This document shows, in pieces, positions 56,401 to 64,000 of a DNA stretch of 64,000 nucleotides (the stretch's first letter is position 1; every line of letters begins with the position of its first letter). A program made the translations under genes and the position numbers. Under the pieces are notes generated by a model that searched no databases, was not told where the DNA came from, and saw only the letters and a list, made by a program, of their open reading frames with translations. Source of the DNA: Phycisphaerae bacterium (GTDB lineage: Bacteria > Planctomycetota > Phycisphaerae > UBA1845); assembly GCA_028289375.1 (NCBI GenBank), contig JANQQK010000012.1, positions 1-64,000 of the forward strand, written 5' to 3'.

Positions 56401-56802
56401 ACCCGTCTGGTTCAGATCAATGAACGGCAGTGTTTTGGTTGGATCGGTCAGCGGAAGATCCGAGTCAGGATCCTCCACACCCGCGGGGATTTGCGGAAGG
56501 GCAGGCCATGGCAACTCGACGGGACCAAAGACTTCGCCGCTAATGGACACTTGGCCATAGGAGACTTCGTTCCAGTATTCATGGAACGAGTCGATGTTCG
56601 GATCAATGCGGTCAAAGTACTCAGCAACAACGGCCGCACGATCACCAGCGAATGCCTGCACGTATTCCGTCGGATCTTGATCTACCGGAGCGGACTTGAT
56701 CGGCACGCCGAGGATCACGACAAACTTGCGGTCAGCAGCCCTCGCGTCCAGGCCTGTGAAAAACCCACCAAACACCAACGCCAAAATCAACGCGCGCTTC
56801 AT
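50428..56802 (-). CDS. Very large M6-type (immune inhibitor A-like) secreted metalloprotease-related protein with PKD, TSP3 and C-terminal tail (~2124 aa)
   Basis: LMAHEFFHVWEGYPDLYDY (HExxH-like HEFFH), PKD region VTFDAAGTTDEDGEDNPSLQYDWDFGDGSSASGIQVTHSY, DNCPTIANADQ repeats, Cys repeats CDDGLFCNGIETC; C-term CGAPCGTMGMISFAGMMLGLLPMRRR. Confidence 0.82.
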   Translation of the reverse strand: MKRALILALVFGGFFTGLDARAADRKFVVILGVPIKSAPVDQDPTEYVQAFAGDRAAVVAEYFDRIDPNIDSFHEYWNEVSYGQVSISGEVFGPVELPWPALPQIPAGVEDPDSDLPLTDPTKTLPFIDLNQTGEFDPFDGERFDESEQMIFVDYNGSLGGEPGTTGTAANPSSAVVARSEGFADGIWTPGERFLDLDGDARYDALHECVQELPTEDPEVMCPPVFDKDGMPTNELIPADFCCGADMIRGEDEFDDFDSSGGYSFPEPFEDFLRVYVDSVGSWVRLDPSYRNCEAGDLQCVAGQESGFTAMDPPAAIGSRLWAERYIRANYVGSNLGRPNLLNVDDSGPMPVFTFNAGSGFMGRFGNGQYDGADRWTDVGNTKYQRRPGPLDRVSGFTSPPPGNVCLDGPNAGAFCDPDDALTCVDQGECVDGVCISGGRIGQPCSVADDYPCVEFGECVAGSCVGGPLEGSPCIPQAENACLATPECGGGLVFHNWEGYDWWDAYWEDKHVSAGFSPSALGTDAPFPVPPSPIAPRWPEGNAVPRLTEFDPSNATGTNNPLNTFQEIPFAPNAGGSSAILALPDGSCPPQETVDTNDICTAQFVEPNPDFPLLTQPDPESLITCTEGDLSNPKMCFANMPPAGRTAVPCNAPSVTEVVCIGDGSVVDENGVITTADPTSETSWEVFPDRNRIWYDGPAEFDDLPSSIYHAIDKSGISYGGDGRLGEVTSGSAVEPVDMDFGPFAAFGADIGDGSGIGSGSGGGDGVIPPAGPLAFNVHGSGGYDGGNVLTLEYLTWAKDLPPTRQFLEPFDPACLDSGATEPCVCDPNGPMFPPNGLPPCNPVPPDILKRDINFDGLLDTGETRARGTENYAYDEYISTPNDGGPGSVYPFNRRRMMEDAVAALDATTDWDTWSVVRERTSDLFTPGVTLAFQERFVYGTLILSPDLFPPNSIAGGRDLFTLPAPAMDLPIQVRDLPPDTGVDIATGDEFESGLDYGLIQFSDFAAAVGSIGETGVASNGFLKELMAHEFFHVWEGYPDLYDYHTYTNPPFEDVPVGPWDIMAAGSFTHPAPTLKSFDLSGSRHYPHDPWIQPRDLTSMLVPGVEQAVVLNDYAFDPNQSVYFFTNPDELNNDEQFWFWRLTNQMIPDEVNFSRYAPGQGMLIMQTKGFANDEALATPQMVAPNFPFEIVQADGGTNFAGNAGDAFSAGDLWNEDTVPSSNFRDNRSGLSVTNIVQESDRSVVTFLWEPRLVPELKFVEPPGGQIVGDNYILSFEAFDFTGSTDIEFYIDDDAMGYDGEVAATFTEKEPGFIEGSIEIPLIEFDGDGIFYFYARLIPGSTPDGQEPSSSESRAAFSNRGRGSVVVNSVDNEAALLENWTLTCVDASTPGAEIFSIEGSLSGLQTNQATASQLMAQMTDNGEVSFSINWQGIFGGNSGLVSVGTEDGRFFLRDMEPIPGFDATTFNPGDHVRITDGPAGVNTGFFTILSVPDENTLILAQDPGISQGNATINYRVHSFTDGSNGGEPDRFTFLTTGRTAYSEPISLAITDDGLQLQSQLLVQLVVSCPDGNPTNACGNAPLDVTFDAAGTTDEDGEDNPSLQYDWDFGDGSSASGIQVTHSYMSAGSFTATLTVTNPETDVSATRTVVITVAAEVVDADGDGVANASDNCPTIANADQVNSDGDSLGDACDNCPNTDNEGQADGDSDGLGNACDTCPADPNNDTDNDGVCGDVDNCPTIANADQADNDNDGFGNPCDASPDPDQGTGGGGGGGGGGGGGDTGDDGDDDQDDDQIDDDADDADMDDGPTSTGSVDTAGSASISVSSPDGRVIAVVQVTRATSGENVSVTLLMNVDGPGPIGSPIFNGFLNNNAIPTTIRVTSGLRADTFDAVIQVQVPNSFLDNLGIGAAELDLHFLNEEVTPPVWELAGTNFVGESNPTSNVGDYGYFIGSGTVTFWASRSSFSLFAIGQSTAGPSTVVECASRSDCDDGLFCNGIETCNDANVCESGRPPCSLPESFCDEENSQCISCLDCDDGMFCNGQESCDASGCITGDAPCTAEQTCDEFRNVCVDPTPDDDMDGDEPAPGQPVDGTDCGAPCGTMGMISFAGMMLGLLPMRRRIRVRR

Positions 56803-57389
56803 GGACGCTGCCTTTCCTGTGAGGAACATCTCAATCACCTATCCATTCGCGGACCTGCCGGCACATTCAATTCCGGCATACCGCCACCGATCCCGAAAGC
56901 GGAATCATCATCCAAGGCTCGCAACCCGTCGTACCGCCTTCGCGGCGGCACTTGTTTCTTAGTCCGGTGCTGTCCGTGTCGCTGCCTTATCGCATTCTAA
57001 GCGCCCGAACTCCCTGCACAAAGCGGTGCAGTTTCCGACTCCGGAATCAGGCACATCGAAACGCCGAAGTCGACCCAGAGCCAAAGGCTCGGCCCAGGCC
57101 GACAGACGTTTGATCATCGTATCACCGCACAACGCCGCGGAAAAGCACTTTCTCGCTCCTGAAACGATAACCGGGCGAGCCTAAACCGTTTCGCGTCCGA
57201 TACATAGGTCACCGGCATCAACCTCAGTCAGCATTACCGGACGCCAAATGTCCGCCAAGTGCCGAACGTCCCGATCCCGAACCGACCCGGAGAACTCCCT
57301 GCAGTTTTCGCATTGTCACTGAATCAGCAAACCAGCCGCCGGAAAACGCACAACGCCCTCTGTTATGGGTCCGGCAACGCCGTCGATTC

Positions 57390-60119
57390 TTACACCAAAT
57401 CCCGCAGATTCGTTGATCGATCCACTTGGCGATCTGTCTGCGACCGGTAGAGCAGCGCCAGCAACGCGGGCAGCACCAGCAACGTCGCCAACAGACACGT
57501 CAGAACGCTGAGCATCAGCAGCCCGCCGAGTCGCGCATTCGCCGGAACCTGCGAGAAGATCAGCACGCCGAATCCGACGGCGATGGCGACGGCATCGATG
57601 ATCACGGCTGGTCCGGTCGACACAACCGCCTTTGCGATCGCAGACGGGCCATCGACCCCGGTCTCCTCGCGATACGCGCCAAACCGTTCGCTCAAATGAA
57701 TGGCGAAGTCCACGCCGATCCCAAGCGTCATCCCGGCGAACATCGACGTCGCCACGCCCAGCGGAATGCCAAACCAACCCATGGCAGCGAAGTTGCCCGC
57801 GACCGCCAATCCGCACGGAACGATGCAGAGAAATCCCCGTCGCCACGAGTGGCCCATCACGGCCGTCACCAGGAAAATGCCAACAAACGATCCGCCCAGC
57901 GACAGCAACTGCGTCTGGACGATCGCCCCGATCAATGTCTGACTCACCGCCACGTCGCCGGCAAGATCGATCGTCAAACCCGAAGGGCGAAGATGCTCCG
58001 ATTCGTACTCGCGAATCGCCGTGATCAGGGCATCCACATCCCGAAAGTTCGCGTCCTTGAGGTAGATCGTCGTCAACGCCTGCGCATGATCCGGCGACAG
58101 CAGTTGCCGCATGCGCTCCGCGCCGCGGATGCGCTCGTACTGCTCCCAAACCCATTCCGCCTTCTCCGCAGTCGCCGGCAAGCGTCGCTCCTCTCGCTTC
58201 AACCCCATGGCCATGAGGTTCGTCGTGCGCGCGTAGGAGGCGGTTCCGATGACCCCGCCGACGGTCAGGGCATCCTGCTCGCCGAGAAAACGCTCGAACG
58301 CCTGGATCTTCTCAAGCACCGGTGGCTTCATGAATGGTTGGATTGCGATTCGGTACGCGATCGAATCATCGTCACGCGCTTGCAGGGCAAACGGCAGTCG
58401 CCCCTTCTTTTTGTCAATGTGCAACACCACCGTTTCGCCGACCCGGTCAGCCGAGGTGACCCGTCCCGCTCGAATCCCGACACCCCTCATCCGGCCATCA
58501 TCCGGACCAGCCACGCGCTCATTCCGAAGCACAACGAGTGCATCGATCCACTCTTCGACCGATACGTCCGGTGGGTCGCGCAGCACGATCGCATGATTTT
58601 GCACATCTTCCCGCGCGAACGTCCCCCCAAATCGCAACCCCTCACCCGTGACCCGCGCAAGCAAAAGATGCGTACCCAGAAAATGCTCATTGAAGAACGT
58701 GGTCGCCTCGTGGAAACCACTCTCAGGGGCAAACCCGTTGATCCAACTATCCTGCACCTCAACCTTGGCAACCCCTCGCCACAAGGGAAACGCCGCAACG
58801 CCAACCGCAATCAGCACCCACCAGCGGATCCGCACGCCCAAAGTCGCCACCGCACCAAGCACGGACCTACCGCTCGGATGCTGCTGCGTCGAGCCTCCCC
58901 GAAACCACCGCGCCGGAATGATCGACAGCATCGCCGGCACCGCCGTCAGCGAAAACACCATGCAGTACACAATGCCCAGCGACGTCATCAGCCCAAACGC
59001 CCGTACCGGCACCTGATCCGAGAGGCCAAACGACAGGAACGCAATCGCCGTCGTCACCGACGTCTTCATCACCGGTGGCCGCATCTCGTCCATCGCGCAC
59101 TCAAGCGCACGCCGGTCATCGTCCTCGCCTTCGCGCAGTCGCCGTCGGTAGTGCGAGAAAATGTGAATCTCGTCCGCCACACCGATCGCCGTCAGAATCA
59201 CCGGCATCACCGCAATCGTCAGATAGACCGGCACGCCCAGCCAACCCATCATGCCGAACACAAATGCCAGACACGCCCCGACCTCGATCAAAGGCAAAAC
59301 CGCTGCCGTCACGCTGCGAAACCCGATGGCAAAGACCATCACGAGCACCAGCATCGCCACCGGCACCAGACCAATCCGACGAATGATCTGTCGCAACGAT
59401 GGCGTCTCATCCGATGCGTCAGCGAACGTCTCGACCCCAAGCAGCGACGTCGGCACGCCCAGATCTTCGAGAATGTGCGACCCCAACAACGCCTCAGCCA
59501 CCGGTGCCCCGATCACGTCGATCCGCTCAGGACCCGATTCGCGACGCGAGACAATCCGCAGAATCGATCGGTACGCCTCGGTCCGATCGAATTCAGGCGG
59601 AACGCCGACGAAGATGGCCGCACTCTTCCCGTCGTGCGACAACACCGTCCCGCGGTACAACCCAATCGCGTAGACATCACCGCGCACCCTGGCCAGCTCA
59701 CGCTGCGTCGTCGGCAACGGTTCGAGCAACCGACGGTTCTTCAGCGTGCCGCTGCGAACACGATGACTGTATTCGGTCGCCAGGCTCGACACGTGATGCG
59801 GTTCGATCCCGTCGAGCGCGATGATCTCGTCGGTCAGTTCCTGGATCACTCGGATCGTGCCGGCGTTGAAGATGCCCGTCCCGCTGACATCCGGGATACC
59901 GTCCGCCCGGATCAGAACGACGATGACATCCTCGGTCAGAAATGCATCACGAATCTCGCGATCGAGCGCCAATTCCGGGCGAACCGGCGGAATCAGGGCA
60001 TGACCATCCGTCCGCAGTTCCAGCCGCAGAGCACCCGGCACAGCCATCGCGACCACCACCAGCGTCAGCAGCAGCGTCACCCATGGTCGGTTGATGGCGA
60101 ATTGATGCAGATGTGCCAA
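57390..60119 (-). CDS. MMPL/RND-superfamily exporter (909 aa)
   Basis: Two sets of multiple TM segments; FAIGFRSVTAAVLPLIEVGACLAFVFGMMGWLGVPVYLTIAVMPVILTAIGVADEIH. Confidence 0.88.
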   Translation of the reverse strand: MAHLHQFAINRPWVTLLLTLVVVAMAVPGALRLELRTDGHALIPPVRPELALDREIRDAFLTEDVIVVLIRADGIPDVSGTGIFNAGTIRVIQELTDEIIALDGIEPHHVSSLATEYSHRVRSGTLKNRRLLEPLPTTQRELARVRGDVYAIGLYRGTVLSHDGKSAAIFVGVPPEFDRTEAYRSILRIVSRRESGPERIDVIGAPVAEALLGSHILEDLGVPTSLLGVETFADASDETPSLRQIIRRIGLVPVAMLVLVMVFAIGFRSVTAAVLPLIEVGACLAFVFGMMGWLGVPVYLTIAVMPVILTAIGVADEIHIFSHYRRRLREGEDDDRRALECAMDEMRPPVMKTSVTTAIAFLSFGLSDQVPVRAFGLMTSLGIVYCMVFSLTAVPAMLSIIPARWFRGGSTQQHPSGRSVLGAVATLGVRIRWWVLIAVGVAAFPLWRGVAKVEVQDSWINGFAPESGFHEATTFFNEHFLGTHLLLARVTGEGLRFGGTFAREDVQNHAIVLRDPPDVSVEEWIDALVVLRNERVAGPDDGRMRGVGIRAGRVTSADRVGETVVLHIDKKKGRLPFALQARDDDSIAYRIAIQPFMKPPVLEKIQAFERFLGEQDALTVGGVIGTASYARTTNLMAMGLKREERRLPATAEKAEWVWEQYERIRGAERMRQLLSPDHAQALTTIYLKDANFRDVDALITAIREYESEHLRPSGLTIDLAGDVAVSQTLIGAIVQTQLLSLGGSFVGIFLVTAVMGHSWRRGFLCIVPCGLAVAGNFAAMGWFGIPLGVATSMFAGMTLGIGVDFAIHLSERFGAYREETGVDGPSAIAKAVVSTGPAVIIDAVAIAVGFGVLIFSQVPANARLGGLLMLSVLTCLLATLLVLPALLALLYRSQTDRQVDRSTNLRDLV

Positions 60120-60265
60120 TCTCGATCCTCACAGGCAGCAGGGCGGTTCCATCCGATGGTCAGATACTCCCGCAGCAACCGACGCATGACAAGTTGCATT
60201 CGGTCGCATTTTCGGCGCGGCCTGACGCGCATCAGACGGTACGATGGTCACCGAGGATAGCTGTC

Positions 60266-61084
60266 ATGCATTACGCCGAATTCCCACCTCACCCCTCTCT
60301 CGCCGGCATTGTTCGGTGCATCTGGGCACTTCATGTCCCCGCACAGGCAAAACACGAAGATCCGGTCGAAAACGTCGTGCCCGACGGATGCATGGAATGG
60401 GTCATCCACCTCGGCGATCCCGTCCGCGCCGCATCGACAGGCAGTGCATTCGCCATGCAGGACAGCACAGTTGTCGTTGGCCAGATCACCGGTCCCTTCC
60501 AACTCCAGCCAACCGGCGATCTGAACGTCATCGGCGTGCGCTTCGCTCCCGCAGCCTTCGCATCCCTGTTTCACGTGCCGGCCCGAATGCTCACCGACCA
60601 GCATGTGTCAACGGATGGGCTTGGTTCGCTGCCGACCGGCGAACTGATGGACCGCATCAGTCAAGCGCTCGACACCACGCAGCGCATCGGCATCATTCAA
60701 CAGTTCCTGATCGACCGACTCGCCGGCCGTCCGAGTCATCCACCCAGAGCACTCAGCCATGCCGTCGATCGGATCATCAGCACACAGGGCCAACTGCCCA
60801 TTGATCAACTCGCCCGAACCCTGCGCATCAGCCATCGCCACCTCGAAAGGCTGTTCCACGAGCATGTCGGTGTCACGCCCAAGATGCTCAGCCGCATCGT
60901 CCGCTTCCGATCGGTCTTCGATCGCGTTTCCGACGACCCCAAGTGGTCGTCGATTGCCCTCGATTGCGGCTATTTCGACCAGGCCCACCTAATCCGCGAT
61001 TTCAACCGTTTCGCCGGCCAATCTCCGCATGCCTACCTCCGAAGTCAATCGCCGCTGGACCGCTGCGTCAAAGGGATGGACTGA
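60266..61084 (+). CDS. AraC-family transcriptional regulator
   Basis: QLPIDQLARTLRISHRHLERLFHEHVGVTPKMLSRIVRFRSVFDRVSDDPKWSSIALDCGYFDQAHLIRDFNRFAGQSP. Confidence 0.9.
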   Translation: MHYAEFPPHPSLAGIVRCIWALHVPAQAKHEDPVENVVPDGCMEWVIHLGDPVRAASTGSAFAMQDSTVVVGQITGPFQLQPTGDLNVIGVRFAPAAFASLFHVPARMLTDQHVSTDGLGSLPTGELMDRISQALDTTQRIGIIQQFLIDRLAGRPSHPPRALSHAVDRIISTQGQLPIDQLARTLRISHRHLERLFHEHVGVTPKMLSRIVRFRSVFDRVSDDPKWSSIALDCGYFDQAHLIRDFNRFAGQSPHAYLRSQSPLDRCVKGMD

Positions 61085-61181
61085 TCTGAGTTGCTGCTTC
61101 ATGTCGTTTTTTTCCAATTCACAGAGCCGCCACGCTGTTACGCTCGTCGACATTGGACAGTGGAAATCAAGGAGACCCGAC

Positions 61182-61667
61182 ATGCGCGCCACGTTATTCG
61201 CTTCCATCTTGCTAATCCCCGTCATCGCGATCACCGCTTTCGCCGATCCGGATACGTCCACGCCGCGTCAACAGCTCGAATCGCTCGATTGGCTCGCCGG
61301 ATGCTGGCGTGGACCACACGACGGTGGCATCTGGGAAGCCTGCTACACCACCGCCGAAGCAGGCATGGTGCTCAGCGCCAACAAAGAGATCAAGCATGGC
61401 CGCGTCGTCATGATCGAGTTCGAACGCTTCGACGTTGTCGACGACCAGGTCGTCGTCGTCCCATACCCGTTCGGTCGCCCCAGCGTGCCCTTCAAACTCG
61501 TCAAGCACGACAAGAAAAAACGACGAGCCGAATTCGCCAACCCTGAGCACGACTTTCCAAAACGCATCGTCTACCACCGCATGAGCAAGGATTCACTGCA
61601 CATTCTCGTCGAAGGCGAGCAGGGTGGTCGGGAAATCGTCATGGAATTGAAACTCAAGAGGGAGTAG
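61182..61667 (+). CDS. DUF6265-like exported small protein
   Basis: LDWLAGCWRG...WEACYTTAEAGMVLSANKEIKHGRVVMIEFERF...FANPEHDFPKRIVYHR. Confidence 0.75.
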   Translation: MRATLFASILLIPVIAITAFADPDTSTPRQQLESLDWLAGCWRGPHDGGIWEACYTTAEAGMVLSANKEIKHGRVVMIEFERFDVVDDQVVVVPYPFGRPSVPFKLVKHDKKKRRAEFANPEHDFPKRIVYHRMSKDSLHILVEGEQGGREIVMELKLKRE

Positions 61668-61755
61668 GAGCGCGGCTGGCAGACAAGTCTCCGCATGCGT
61701 AAACTGGCGATGTCAGATTCGTCCTCTGTCGCCTGTCACGCATCGGAGCCGTCGC

Positions 61756-62748
61756 GTGCCCACATGGACACCATGCAGCACCATCCATCTTGACGCAGAC
61801 TTACCCTTGAGTCGTCGGTACGCCGACATTCCGGATCATGTCATCGACGATGGGCGGCGACTACTTGCGTCCGTCCTGAGCATGACACCACGCGCGTTGA
61901 CGCCGTTCGCAGACCTGATCCGACTCAGAACCCGAGGCCGGTTTCACGCCGAAGCGCGCGCCATCGCTGCCCGTGCCGGCAAGAGCTGGCGTTCCGTCAT
62001 GCTTGCGAATATCGGATATGACCTCGCAATTTCATTCATCGGTTGCTCGACGATGGTCCTGCCGACGCCCGACGGGCCCATCCTCGCACGAAACATGGAC
62101 TGGTGGCCCGCAGACGTCTTGGCCCAAACCAGCTACGTCATCGAAACGTCGCGGAACGGAAACGCGGAACTCAGCATCGCCGGTTGGCCCGGGTCAATCG
62201 GCGTCGTCAGCGGACTCTCACATCGCGGCTTTGCCATTGTTATCAACGCCGTCGGATGTACCGAACGCACCGCATTCGGCGGCTATCCGGTTCTGCTCCA
62301 CGCCCGCCGAGTACTCGAAGATGCTGCAGATTTTGACGAGGCACTCGCCTTGCTTCGCGACCAGAAGCTCGTCACATCCTGTCTCTTCACCCTCGTCGGC
62401 ACGGAAAATCATCAACGTGTTGTCATCGAACGAACGCCGCGACAGGCAACCCTCAGAACCGCACCACGCGACGCGCCACTCATCGCCACCAATGACTACC
62501 GAACGTCCGACCGAATCCCCGCCGACATGACATGCATGCGATTCGACCGCCTCATGGAACTATTGCAGGAAATGAATACGTCGACGACGCCCACGGCTGA
62601 ACAGCTTCTTTACATGCTGACCGACCAGGACGTGATTCAGCTCATCACCGCCCAGCACGTCGTCATCCACCCGAGGTCACGACGCTTGGAATTCTACGTG
62701 CCAACGGACCTGTTGAACGGCTCACCATCAACCGGACCGATCGCCTGA
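61756..62748 (+). CDS. Ntn-type linear amide C-N hydrolase / C45-like peptidase
   Basis: [50 protein letters not shown] start. Confidence 0.7.
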   Translation: MPTWTPCSTIHLDADLPLSRRYADIPDHVIDDGRRLLASVLSMTPRALTPFADLIRLRTRGRFHAEARAIAARAGKSWRSVMLANIGYDLAISFIGCSTMVLPTPDGPILARNMDWWPADVLAQTSYVIETSRNGNAELSIAGWPGSIGVVSGLSHRGFAIVINAVGCTERTAFGGYPVLLHARRVLEDAADFDEALALLRDQKLVTSCLFTLVGTENHQRVVIERTPRQATLRTAPRDAPLIATNDYRTSDRIPADMTCMRFDRLMELLQEMNTSTTPTAEQLLYMLTDQDVIQLITAQHVVIHPRSRRLEFYVPTDLLNGSPSTGPIA

Positions 62749-63780
62749 TCGCTCCAGCGCTTCGACGCGTTTGATCAGATTCCTGAGTCGCTCGATCCAC
62801 GTCGGCAACCGACGAACCGTCGCTTCCTGCTTCAGGTAGCGACTTCCCTCGACCGCCGGAATACCACGCACCTGCACGCCGTCGGCCACATGCGTCATAA
62901 CGGAACTCTTCGCCGCCACGAGACTTGCATCGCCGATCCGCACATGATCCGTCACGCCCGCCTGACCGCCGATCACCACGTGATGGCCCAAAGTGCTCGA
63001 ACCACCAATGCCGACCTGCCCCACGAGGATGCTGTCACAGCCAATCTCAACGTTGTGAGCAACTTGACAAAGATTGTCGATCTTCGTCCCGGCGCCGATT
63101 CGCGTCTCGCCGAGTCGCGCACGATCAATCGCCGTATTCGCCCCGATCTCAACATCATCCTCGATCACGACGACGCCGGTCTGCGGAATCTTGTGATGAC
63201 GTCCGTCCCGAAACAAATAGCCGAATCCGTCACCACCGATTGAGCTGTTCGGGTGAATCGTCACACGGTCGCCGATCGTCGCTCGCTCACGTACGACAAC
63301 ATTGGGCCACAACACGCAGTCATCCCCAATCGTACAATCCTCGCCGACAACGACACCGGCATGAATTTGCGTACGCCTGCCGACAGTCGTCCGCGCTCCG
63401 ATCACGGCACGCGGACCGATCGACGCTCCGTCCACGTTGGTCGTCGGATGCACGACCGCTGTCGCATCAACGCCCGCTTCGAGCGTGGCCGGCGGCGGCG
63501 CCAACCAGCGCTGGACGTCGCAGATCGCCATGTCCGGGTCAGCCACGCAGATGGTCGGCACATCAAAAGACGCATCACAATCGGCCGGCAAAACCAGAAC
63601 ACCAGCAGAGGACGATCGCGCCCGCTCGACAAACGCCTGCGACCCCGCCCAGGAGACGTCATCGGCGGTCGCTTTCTCCAGGATCGCAACCCGCCCGACC
63701 ACGCGCGAACCATCGCCGCTCAACTCTCCATCAAGCCGCACCGCCAACTCATCCGCCGTCATCCGTCGCTCATCTGCCAT
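62728..63780 (-). CDS. lpxD: UDP-3-O-acylglucosamine N-acyltransferase
   Basis: Hexapeptide repeats ([55 protein letters not shown]), classic LpxD signature. Confidence 0.93.
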   Translation of the reverse strand: MADERRMTADELAVRLDGELSGDGSRVVGRVAILEKATADDVSWAGSQAFVERARSSSAGVLVLPADCDASFDVPTICVADPDMAICDVQRWLAPPPATLEAGVDATAVVHPTTNVDGASIGPRAVIGARTTVGRRTQIHAGVVVGEDCTIGDDCVLWPNVVVRERATIGDRVTIHPNSSIGGDGFGYLFRDGRHHKIPQTGVVVIEDDVEIGANTAIDRARLGETRIGAGTKIDNLCQVAHNVEIGCDSILVGQVGIGGSSTLGHHVVIGGQAGVTDHVRIGDASLVAAKSSVMTHVADGVQVRGIPAVEGSRYLKQEATVRRLPTWIERLRNLIKRVEALERSGDRSG

Positions 63781-63889
63781 CGGAAGTGCCCTTCATCACG
63801 GTGCGCGCACCATCGCCGCAACCGGCCATAGCATCGCCGAACCATTTCGAAAGGCAACCGGAACGCAGTTCAGAGCACGAACGCCGGCA

Positions 63890-64000
63890 TCAGCATCCGT
63901 CGCTGGTCACCACGACTTTCTCGGAAAAGATAGATTCGCAGGCACCAATGACCTCAACCGAATACGTTCCCGGTTCGGTCACTTCAAAGAAGAACGATGT
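63890..64000 (-). CDS. Partial CDS, C-terminus of Ig-like/extracellular protein; runs off right edge
   Basis: TSFFFEVTEPGTYSVEVIGACESIFSEKVVVTSDGC*. Confidence 0.5.
   Translation of the reverse strand, partial: TSFFFEVTEPGTYSVEVIGACESIFSEKVVVTSDGC

Noticed and set aside
56839-57389. 550-bp gap between divergent/convergent large genes
   Set aside because: Looked for ncRNA, terminator or repeat; nothing beyond weak dyads seen.
57426-60260. 944-aa plus-strand ORF
   Set aside because: Antisense shadow of the MMPL exporter gene; Arg/His-rich low-complexity translation typical of GC-rich shadow frames.

Overview
GC-rich bacterial chromosome segment, planctomycete-like by gene style (PilM-type pilus operon, prepilin-like FTLIEL proteins, dockerin-like EF-hand tails, PEP-CTERM and other C-terminal sorting tails, LpxD). 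Host backbone occupies about 1-19033 and 41669-64000. Between them lies a ~22.6 kb integrative element inserted in the 3' part of a tRNA-Ser(TGA) gene, bounded by a perfect 68-bp direct repeat (19034-19101 and 41601-41668). The element carries a tyrosine integrase, small HTH/excisionase-like regulators, an AAA+-like ATPase, and a compact operon of a putative wHTH/PD-(D/E)xK-like protein, a Hanks-type Ser/Thr kinase and an uncharacterised 426-aa protein. It also carries a block of exported-protein genes. I saw no capsid, conjugation or known defence genes in it. The most notable observations are: (i) the integrase ORF has no stop codon inside the element, ends in host DNA in the integrated state (508 aa), and would be rewritten to 540 aa with a different 61-residue C-terminus in the excised circle; (ii) the nuclease-like/kinase/unknown three-gene module; (iii) two nearly identical Fur-box-like palindromes in the element, one upstream of an unusual DUF4198-Kelch-YHS-YHS fusion; (iv) a strong 17-bp-stem hairpin near the right end; (v) a shared Cys-Gly type C-terminal tail on several large secreted host proteins. 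All family assignments are from motif reading by eye; no searches were run.
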